64,000 nucleotides of DNA from Branchipolynoe longqiensis (lineage: Eukaryota; Annelida; Polychaeta; Phyllodocida; Polynoidae): NCBI GenBank assembly GCA_030323885.1, contig CM059198.1, positions 13,120,462 through 13,184,461 of the forward strand, in the 5' to 3' direction. Position 1 is the stretch's first letter. Every line of letters begins with the position of its first letter. Shown piece after piece: positions 56,510-64,000 of the stretch. The position numbers and the translations under genes were made by a program. The notes beneath the pieces were generated by a model. That model was not told the DNA's origin and made no database searches. It saw only the letters and a list, made by a program, of their open reading frames with translations.

Positions 56510-57318
56510 TAGACAGGGACAGAAAGGGGGAGAGAAAGGGGAAGAGAGAGGAGGGGAGAAAGGGGAATAGAGGGGGGAGAGAAAGGGGAAGAGAGAGGAG
56601 GGGAGAAAGGGGAATAGAGGGGGGAGAGAAAGGGGAAGAGAGAGGAGGGGAGAAAGGGGAATAGAGGGGGTAGAGAAAGGCGAAGAGAGAGGAGGGGAGA
56701 AAGGGGAATAGAGGGGGGAGAGAAAGGCGAAGAGAGAGGAGGGGAGAAAGGGGAATAGAGGGGTAGAGAAAGGGGAAGAGAGAGGAGGGGAGAAGGGGAA
56801 AGAGGGGGAGAGAAAGGGGAAGAGAGAGGAGGGGAGAAAGGGGAATAGAGGGGGGAGAGAAAGGGAAGAGAGAGGAGGGGAGAAAGGGGAATAGAGGGGG
56901 TAGAGAAAGGCGAAGAGAGAGGAGGGGAGAAAGGGGAATAGAGGGGGGAGAGAAAGGCGAAGAGAGAGGAGAGGAGAAATGGGAATAGAGGGGGGAGAGA
57001 AAGGGGAAGAGAGAGGAGGGGAGAAAGGGGAATAGAGGGGGGAGAGAAAGGCGAAGAGAGAGGAGGGGAGAAAGGGGAATAGAGGGGGGAGAGAAAGGGG
57101 AAGAGAGAGGAGGGGAGAAAGGGGAATAGAGGGGGGAGAGAAAGGCGAAGAGAGAGGAGGGGAGAAAGGGGAATAGAAGGGGGAGAGAAAGGCGAAGAGA
57201 GAGGAGGGGAGAAAGGGGAATAGAGGGGGGAGAGAAAGGCGAAGAGAGAGGAGGGGAGAAAGGGGAATAGAGGGGGGAGAGAAAGGGGAAGAGAGAGGAG
57301 GGGAGAAAGGGGAAGAGA
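56510..57318. repeat. 47-bp homopurine minisatellite
   Basis: About 17 units of 47 bp (AATAGAGG at 56566, 56613, 56660 and so on), almost pure purine on the plus strand with only rare T or C. Three units make 47 codons, so long open frames arise by default on the minus strand. Confidence 0.92.
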
Positions 57319-57737
57319 TCATGTGATCGGGGCGTGGCCTAACGGCGATAGCTAGGTCATCATACGCTTTGCATACGGTATGCGTAAGTTTTGAATATGC
57401 TACTCATACACTACTCATACGCTGCTATGCTAGGTATACGGTGGCCATACGTCGGCGTAGGTTACTCATACGCTAGACCTGTCACCTCCAACCATAAAAA
57501 AATGTCTCAGTACACCGAGTATACGTCATCATACACTTTGCATATATCGCCATACGCTAGGGATACGGTAGCCATATGCCAGGCATATGGTTCGCGTACG
57601 CTTCATACGTCGCTGAGACCACCCACGGTGCAAAAAGTTTGCTGTATCTCGACCTATTTTGATTTTCAAATTATTTTGACACGTTACGCACATGCCACCG
57701 CCATACGTTGTAGTGTGACAGGGCCTTGAACTATCTG

Positions 57738-58230
57738 TCTTGGTAGAGGGCGCGGTGGTGGTGGGCGGTGGTGATGGTGGTGGTGGTGGTTATAGAGGTG
57801 GTGGTGATGGTGGTTATAGAGGTAGTGGTGGGTAATGGTGGGGTTGTATAGGTGGTAATGGTGGTAATGATGGTGGTGCTTGTGGTTATAGATGTGGTGG
57901 TGGGTGCTGGGCGGTGGTGCTGGTGGTGATAGTGGTTGTATTTATAGAGGTGGTAATGGTGGTAATGATAGAGGTGCTGGTGGTTATAGATGTGTTGGTG
58001 GGTGGTGGTGGTGGTGTTGGTGGTGGGTGCTGGGCGGTGGTGCTGGTGGTTGTATTTATAGAGGTGGTGGTGGGTAATGGTGGTTATAGAGGTGGTCGTG
58101 GGTTGTGATGGTTACAGAGATGGATAGTGATGATGGTGATGGTATTCGTAGATATGTTGGAGGTGGTAGTGATGATGTTGATGGTGTTTGGTGAAAGTGC
58201 TGGTGGTGGGCGGTGCTGGTGGTAGCGTCG
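57738..58230. repeat. GGT-rich simple repeat
   Basis: Degenerate (GGTGGT)n with interspersed TTATAGAGGTGG units. All frames translate to low-complexity Val/Gly runs. Confidence 0.9.
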
Positions 58231-58397
58231 CATGAAACGGAAATTATCGCGCCAATCCGAAAAGTCTGCAAATCGTCTGGTCTCTGCGGAAGTAGTCTGC
58301 TTCTGGTTTGAACTTAATCAAAACAAAAGAATCTAGTATCTCACCACAAGTGACATACATACAGTAGTATACTTACAATAAGAGTAATACTCGTGTG

Positions 58398-58672
58398 TTT
58401 GTTGTTTGCATTCTAGCAACATCCAATGTCATATTAGGACGGATACTGACTTGTGATGGTGTGCACTCATGGCGACTTCATAATGTTGCCACATTGGAAG
58501 ACAAGGACTCAATTTCCCACACAGTCACATTATCGTGAGATCGACCGAACCAGTCCCTACCCTATACTAGCAATGCCGAGTGCCAGGCTAGGTGGCAGCA
58601 AGTATACATTGTGTAAGTCATTGGTTTGACCCGGCTCAGATTCAAACTGCCGACCTTCTGCATGGAGAACCA
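58398..58672 (-). mobile_element. SINE-1 copy
   Basis: Tail TTTGTTGTTTGCATTCTAGC at the left; body with one 18-bp gap; B box CAGATTCAAACTGCC near 58640. The extreme head is replaced by SINE-2 sequence. Confidence 0.75.
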
Positions 58673-59150
58673 CATAGACAGGCCTGCATAGATAGCGTGA
58701 TTGCAGCAGAAGAGTTTTAGTTTGAATCTTGCTCTAGGCCAATATTTCCCATTTTCATCACCCCAACAACACTGGGTCCGTGACCAGGATACTCAACAAG
58801 CTATGCCCTGTATGGTTGTTGAACTTATACCTGTGCGTGTATATTTCAGTATCCTGCATGTCTCTATATAATTCTAAGCATTAACTAATTTATGAATGTA
58901 AACCATTTAAAAGATTTTCAATTCATGGGGAGCAAGTGTTGTGGTCTGCATTGACTTCACGGGCAAGGAGCTACGTAGACAGGTACGTATGGATAGGATG
59001 ATTGCATCCGGAAACCTATGTAGTCTAATGGTTAGCACGCTAGTCCCGGAATGACAATACATGTGGGTTCGAACACTGCTCTAGGTGGAAGGTTTACCAT
59101 TTGCATCACCCCCATGACATGTAACAGAGCAGCCTGCGGACAACATTCTA
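58673..59150 (+). mobile_element. Two SINE-2 copies in tandem
   Basis: The first (58673-58930) begins inside the leader and lacks the A box; it has TTGCTCTAGG, CATCACCCC and the 3' part TGTATGGTTGTTGAAC. The second (58935-59130) has leader, A box (GTCTAATGGTTAGCACGC) and B box (GGGTTCGAACACTGC). Confidence 0.65.
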
Positions 59151-59159
59151 ATCAAGTAT

Positions 59160-59820
59160 GCCGCTTATGATATCCTTATTCGCTCACATATTGACCAATT
59201 TCATATGACGTCAGCATGTGTATTTAGGTCAGTGCGGGTGCTGCTTGGCTGCAGGACAACATCCGGTCACACTGCAAACTCAATGGCTATGAGCTCAGAA
59301 TATCCCAACTTTCACTATTATCTCTGTTTTTAATTCTGTCAGAGAAAATTGCCCTTTAGTTAAATTAAATACTTCAGATCTTCCTCTTCAATCGCGCATT
59401 AAGATATTTTTAATCGACTCAATGAAAGCTTTTAAATTTATTTAGCAAAAATAAATGCTCTGCATAGACATAGCATTGTTGCAGCACAAATCAATGCGGT
59501 GTTTACCCCCCGCGGGCTAGTTTCCATTTCAGCAAAATCAGTGCATTGTCAATGGCCGTAAGCAATCTTCTACAGAAAAGTGAAATATCTCTAACCAGAC
59601 ACCTAGAAACAAACTGTTTGGAACACATATAGAAAACATATTCAACAAATAGATTATATTAAATTTATATGGTTAGGGTTAGGGATTTCTATTAATTTTG
59701 AATAAAATAAACGTTTTGCACTGCGCATACTGGCAAACTCAGTGGCAGTGTGCATTCGTTCTGCAGCGGAGCTGCGCACGCATACACAATGTTTACAAAC
59801 ATTGAAATAGGTCTATATGT
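59160..59820 (-). repeat. Dispersed repeat D, split and rearranged
   Basis: 59180-59290 and 59530-59720 match the two ends of the repeat at 34535 and 54040 in inverted orientation. TGACGTCA is at 59206-59213. The middle 59290-59530 is unrelated AT-rich DNA. A SHORT (TTAGGG)2 word at 59683 is too short to be telomeric. Confidence 0.6.
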
Positions 59821-59888
59821 CAGCAGTAGCAGAGGATGGGCAGGCAGCTGCAACTAATCGTGCGGATTCGATGATGATGATGATGGTT

Positions 59889-60402
59889 TGTTCATTGTTG
59901 GAATTTTACGTCCTGGCAACATCTAAGGTCATATCAGGATGGGTACCGACTTGTGACAGTGCGCGCTTATGGCAACTTTATAGAGCTGCCCCACTGGGGA
60001 ATCAGGCTGCCAGCACCATGACCCGATATCCCACTCAGTCAAATTATCCTGACACTGAGCTAACCAGTTGATGATAATGATGATGCTGATGACATACAAC
60101 CCCAACAACTCGGTCATGATGACAATGGTGAACGTCGGGAATCCACTGTCAAGGTCTCGCCTGCCTCTGCTAGTTTGAGTTCACTGACCGCTCAACAGTT
60201 AGTTTGTGGAAGTTATGTTGTATGTATTATGTCAACGAGTAGTCATTAAACATATATGTCAAAATATATAATATGCACTGCAGAGCGCCAAGCTAGGTAG
60301 CAACACGTATTGATATTGTAAGTCTTTGTTTTGACTTGGCCGGGATTCGAATTCCCGAGAGGGGAAGTGTGCGCTCTACCGATTCGGCCACCGCGGCCGC
60401 TA
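59889..60402 (-). mobile_element. SINE-1 copy split by about 200 bp
   Basis: Tail and body at 59889-60070 end in GAGCTAACCAGT. Body and head resume at 60282 with AGAGCGCCAAGCTAGG and end with CGATTCGGCCACCGCGG. The insert begins with (GATGAT)-rich sequence resembling the LINE tail, so it may be another short LINE end. Confidence 0.7.
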
Positions 60403-60782
60403 TTCAAAAGCGGCGTCAGTCAGACAAGCAGACTCATCACTCTATATTTAGCACTTTGGTGTAATTGTGACAAACCCTCTTACTAGTCCTAGTCACAACA
60501 AAGTCCTGCTAAATGGACACGTCACAATGCACCCTCTGAAGTAAAGATGAGTTCTCCAACAAAGATTATCCAGCAAGATGACTAATTTAAACGGCATTTT
60601 GGTTCTGCACCATTGTAAAGCGCGTTACATATCTGGTGTGGGTGGGGGGGGGGGGGAGTGTTTTAAAACCCAAACATCCCATTAATACCAGACAGGGAAT
60701 GCGAGTGGTTAGAGTCTTTGTCTCCAATGTGGAAGGTCGTGGGATCAATCCCCAGCCGACTCAAAATAAAGCCTCTCAGGCA

Positions 60783-61090
60783 AGGTATAACCAGGTTAGT
60801 GCGGATATGGTGACTGCATCAGGGAGCCTATGTAGGCTAATGTTTAGGAAGCTAGCCCCCGAATGACACGAATTCTAGGTATTGGATCCTACTCTAGGAC
60901 CAATGTTGTCCCATTTCCCCCCAACATACCGATCGTAACACTGGTTACCGTGACCAGGACCATGTGCAGACTGTATGTTTGTTGAGCCTACCGTGTATAC
61001 ATGTATGCTTGCTGTGTGGTTCAACCTACCCTCGGTATATGTAAGAACACTGTCTGTATGTGTCTAATAATTGTAAGCATTAAATGATTT
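60783..61090 (+). mobile_element. SINE-2 copy, longest
   Basis: Leader CTCAGGCAAGG, A box (TAGGCTAATGTTTAGG, mutated), B box region (ATTGGATCCTACTC), CAACATACC, GACCAGGACCATGTGCAGAC, and a 3' end with AATTGTAAGCATTAAATGATTTAT. It gives the fullest view of the family (about 300 bp). Confidence 0.7.
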
Positions 61091-61667
61091 ATCTGTGAAT
61101 AAACATTATACGAGTACAATTAATTAGAAGCATTCCACCTCAGCTCAGGTTATGCTCCACTCTCAGTAATCTACTGCAAGGTTCATCATTTATTGGCCAT
61201 CGACTACTATGCTCTGCCAGCCTCAGGCCGCTTGTGCCGCCACTTGTCTGTACAGCCATTAATCCGGCACCTCACGTGCCCACACTCTGACCACGGAAAA
61301 CTTCCATTTAAATGATGGATAAAGGGTGTGGGTGTAGTAGACAAAAGTTGCGACCCGGCGTGTTGGGTCGCAGCCTCAGCGCTTTCTGAGGAACCAGCGA
61401 AACCCGGACTATGCTGGGTCCTATGACGTAACACCGTCGCCGCCTATTTTCCTTCCAGCTGCTGCACTCAACCCCATTCCGCCGACCACCCGCTTCGAGC
61501 AGATGGCATCTGCTCAGCAGCTGGTCCTTGATACCGGGGACATGTCCGTGTTGACTAGCGGTCAGTGGCCATTATAAATCTCACCCTACACAATAACTCG
61601 CCCTCCCACTCTTCCACAGCCACACACTAACACCACGCGCCCCCAACCACCCACACCCCCTTCATCA
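61091..61667. other. Unassigned intergenic DNA
   Basis: No gene. Weak similarity of 61325-61430 to 32505-32620 as noted there. Confidence 0.4.
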
Positions 61668-61946
61668 ATGCTCGGGTCGCGGTGGTGGAATTCGTAAGAA
61701 TGCAGGCTTCCTGTGCGGAAGATCGGGGTTCGAAACCTAGCCAAGTCAAACCAATGACTTACACTATTTATACTTGTTGCTAATTTCAAATAGTCCTTGC
61801 CGTATCCTAGTAATGACGAGCGCTAGGCTAGAGAGAGACAAATATCAATTTGATAAGTCATTGGTTTTACTCGACCGGGAATGAAACTCCCGACCTTGTA
61901 CAAGGGAAGACTGCGCTCTACTGATTTGGTCACCGCGATACCGTGA
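61668..61946. mobile_element. Two SINE-1 head fragments, head to head
   Basis: 61675-61785 is a plus-strand head and linker (GGGTTCGAAACCTAG). 61790-61946 is a minus-strand body-to-head fragment ending CTGATTTGGTCACCGCG. Confidence 0.65.
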
Positions 61947-61995
61947 TAACCTCATCGCTGAAACAAGATGAGTAGCCATACTCGAATATATACCG

Positions 61996-62718
61996 GGGCC
62001 CGTATGCATGAATCGGAGTTAGGCTTGGCCGGTGCTACACGCAAGCTCTGGGGTAGCTATCCGCGGCTCGGAGGGCCTTGGTTAATTAGGTCAAGGCGTA
62101 TGCACCAATGTCCAAACCGGGGCGGATAGCTAACCGTGAAATTATTTATAGATTTGGGAATTCCCTCGATTTGACAATATGAATAAGGCCGCCAATGCAG
62201 CGGGAGCGTTAATATCGGTTTGAATTTAGGGTTAATTTGATTAAATTTCACTTATGGCATATGTAATTATGTTAAAAATGACAGCATTTAATAGATTTGA
62301 GCAAAATATATTGCCGCCGATATGGTGTTTAGTTGACGTTGGACAGTATGGATATCGACGTTGCTGTGGTGGCGATTTGTTTACTTTACATTCGTCGATT
62401 CGAAAATATTAATATGGCCGCTGATGCGGCAGCGGCATTACTATCGCTTCGCATTTAGAGTTAATTTGATGAAATGTCACTTATTGCGTATGTACTTCTG
62501 TTAAATATGATAGCATTTAATAGATTGAGACCCAGACACGCACACTAACCGGCGTGGCTTCCAGTTAACCCTGGTTTGAAAATGGGGTAGCTTAGCCTAG
62601 GCTACGGTTGGCGGTTAGCGCTGGCACCGACACATGAATAAGAATTTTCCACCTTTAGCCGGGTGGAACTACCCTAGCCGCGGTTAAGGCCGTGGCACCT
62701 CCACATGAATACGGGCCC
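61996..62718. mobile_element. Harbinger-type MITE
   Basis: Ends GGGCCCGTATGCATGAATCGG on the left and GGGCCCGTATTC inverted on the right; two 78-bp modules (about 62230-62290 and 62455-62525); right subterminal TAGCCGCGGTTAAGGCC as in the autonomous element. No clear target duplication. Confidence 0.78.
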
Positions 62719-63046
62719 ACATCTTGTTGTTTGTAAATCGGCGTAGGTTTTCTGACAGTGATATATTTGTTTAACTTTCGCAAGCATGGACATGTGCCAA
62801 ACCGGGACTAGACCCCTTTTGTTAGTTGACTGAATTTTACATGAGAAAGGTGTCGTATTGATCCAGTATGGAGGCGAAACTGGGGTCTCCTAAATTGAAC
62901 CTGTCCACTGCTGTCAGGCTAAGAGGTTGGTATTTAGGCAGTTTGAGTTAATTCAGGGTAAGTCAGAATGTAGGTCAGAAGCCACAGTCCGGTGACTGTG
63001 GTTGAATGACGAGGCGGATACAGAACACAATGCAGTGTGTTTGTTG
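62719..63046. other. Unassigned intergenic DNA
   Basis: Nothing recognisable. Confidence 0.4.
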
Positions 63047-63500
63047 GGCAGGCAGGCATGCAGTCAGCAGTTCAATAATACTCGGCGGACAGTAGCCAAC
63101 AGGCAGGGGGACCAGACGGGATGGCCGAATGAGTTAGAGCGTCTGTCTCCCGTGCTGGTAGATCGTGGGGTCGTGGGTTCGAGTCCCGGTCGAGTCAAAC
63201 CAATGACTTTAAAATTGATACTTGTTGCTTCCTAGCTAGGCGCTCGGCATTATTAGGATAGGGCAAGGACTGGTGTGCTCAGTGTCAGGATAATGTGACT
63301 GAGTGGGATACCAGGTCATGGTGCCGGCGGCCTGGTTTCCCAGTGGGACAGCACTATAAAGCTGCCATGAGTGTCACAAGTTGGTACCCGTCCTGATATG
63401 ACCTTAGATGTTGCTAGGACATAAAACAACAACAAACAAACCAACAGGCAGGCAGTCAGCAGTTCGATAATACTCGGCGGACACTAGCCAACAGCGGGGG
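63047..63500. repeat. Two-copy 55-60 bp tandem repeat with a SINE at its junction
   Basis: CAGTCAGCAGTTCAATAATA and CTCGGCGGACAGTAGCC occur at 63061-63097 and again at 63453-63492. The SINE lies between the two units. Confidence 0.85.
63108..63440 (+). mobile_element. SINE-1 full-length copy with 12-bp target duplication
   Basis: The best-preserved copy. Flanked by CCAACAGGCAGG at 63096-63107 and 63441-63452. A box (GATGGCCGAATGAGTTAGAG near 63120) and B box (GGTTCGAGTCCCG near 63176) are intact; linker, full body and (AAAC)n tail follow. Intact boxes and a clean duplication suggest one of the younger insertions in the window. Confidence 0.92.
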
Positions 63501-63944
63501 TGATTGGGGGCACTGGGGAGGTCACATTGATTTAGGTATTGGTTGCCTACCTGCTGTTGTCCCAACTAATTGTATTGCATATTGTAGTAGTCTGTACAGG
63601 AGCCTCACCATCACACAGTGGCGGCATGGACTACCCTGACCTTTGTTGCCCGTCTGTGGCAAGAGGTGTCAACAGGCTAGACAGAGGTGGTCCATGGGTG
63701 GACAGCCTCCGCGTGTGACTGACTAGCGGCCAGCCCCCACTATTAGAGTTAACCTGCGACCTGACTGGTCAGGGGGTGGATCACTTGGTTCTGCGACACC
63801 ACATAGAGTGGAGGATCCAGGAAATAAGTTGGTGAAGCATATATTTCTCTTCCCTGACTCCATGTGGCGTCCCAAAATATGGGTTTAACGTATCTACCTC
63901 CTATTGTCCCACCTAATAGCATCACGTACGCATAGCAGTAATAA
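63501..63944. other. Unassigned DNA with weak repeat
   Basis: 63595-63790 loosely resembles 29798-29980. No gene. Confidence 0.4.
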
Positions 63945-64000
63945 TGTCACATACACAGGTAGGCGTGGGTAGATGCAGTGCATCAGGCAGCCTATGTAGC
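63945..64000 (+). mobile_element. SINE-2 leader, cut by window end
   Basis: CATACACAGGTAGGCGTGGG, TGCATCAGGCAGCCTATGTAG; the copy runs off the window. Confidence 0.6.

Larger units (their letters stand above)
55785..57726. mobile_element. Non-autonomous DNA transposon, 28-bp TIR, TGA duplication
   Basis: The left end AGGGGCTGTCACACTACGAC and the right end read inverted (AGGCCCTGTCACACTACAAC) agree over 28 bp with few mismatches. TGA flanks both ends (55782-55784, 57727-57729). The 1,942-bp interior has many CATACG/CGTATG words on both sides of a central homopurine minisatellite. A 3-bp duplication suits PIF/Harbinger, but no transposase is present to confirm it. Confidence 0.82.

Noticed and set aside
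56402..57322. 306-residue Pro/Ser/Leu-rich open frame on the minus strand
   Set aside because: It is the automatic translation of a 47-bp homopurine minisatellite; no stop codon can occur in that frame. No domain or start context.
57892..58108. Val/Gly-rich open frames
   Set aside because: Simple GGT repeat, no gene features.
59680..59695. TTAGGG telomeric repeat
   Set aside because: Only two units inside dispersed repeat D; too short and interstitial.

Overview
This window is repeat-rich animal (metazoan) genomic DNA. The sequence shows spliced, degenerate transposon genes, tRNA-headed SINEs, LINE fragments, tyrosine-recombinase retrotransposons and long TA/GA/G tracts, and no operons or bacterial signals. 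The SINEs with (AAAC)n or (AATC)n tails, the NAIF1-like Harbinger gene and the Ngaro/DIRS elements suggest an aquatic invertebrate. I cannot name the taxon from the sequence. I found no convincing host gene: every protein-like reading frame I recognise belongs to a mobile element.

Layout. 0-4.3 kb: a 937-bp DNA transposon with a 4-bp target duplication (156-1092), SINE copies, and an 80-bp minisatellite with a 322-bp higher-order period (2246-3540). 4.3-10.4 kb: a Harbinger-type MITE split by a young Ngaro retrotransposon (4862-9934, minus strand) with gag, RT, RNase H and tyrosine recombinase and A1-ORFs-B1A2B2 split direct repeats. 10.5-12.1 kb: a LINE insertion whose 5' part is inverted against its 3' part (twin priming). 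12-19 kb: SINEs, a palindromic MITE (14523-14971) and unassigned DNA. 19-24 kb: a decayed Gypsy LTR element (gag, PR, RT-RNase H, IN), preceded by a G-run-rich inverted repeat. 24.6-29.1 kb: a nearly complete PIF/Harbinger transposon with a three-exon Myb/SANT gene on the plus strand and a DDE transposase on the minus strand. 29-35 kb: SINEs, a LINE 3' end, another Harbinger-type MITE. 35.0-39.2 kb: a decayed DIRS-like element with inverted termini. 39-55 kb: SINEs, a CR1-like LINE end, several minisatellites, a MITE inserted in a SINE with a 3-bp duplication, and two abutting palindromic MITEs. 55.8-57.7 kb: a DNA transposon with 28-bp inverted repeats and a TGA duplication, carrying an 800-bp homopurine minisatellite. 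58-64 kb: more SINEs and a further Harbinger-type MITE, ending in a full-length SINE with a 12-bp duplication.

How the parts relate. The Harbinger element at 24.6-29.1 kb shares its terminal and subterminal sequence with the MITEs at 51.3 and 62 kb and more loosely with those at 4.3, 31.4 and 43.3 kb, so it is a plausible source of transposase for them. Nested insertions (SINE<-MITE, MITE<-Ngaro, SINE<-SINE, tandem repeat<-SINE) give a relative chronology in which the Ngaro copy looks among the youngest, because its split repeats differ at one base in 337.
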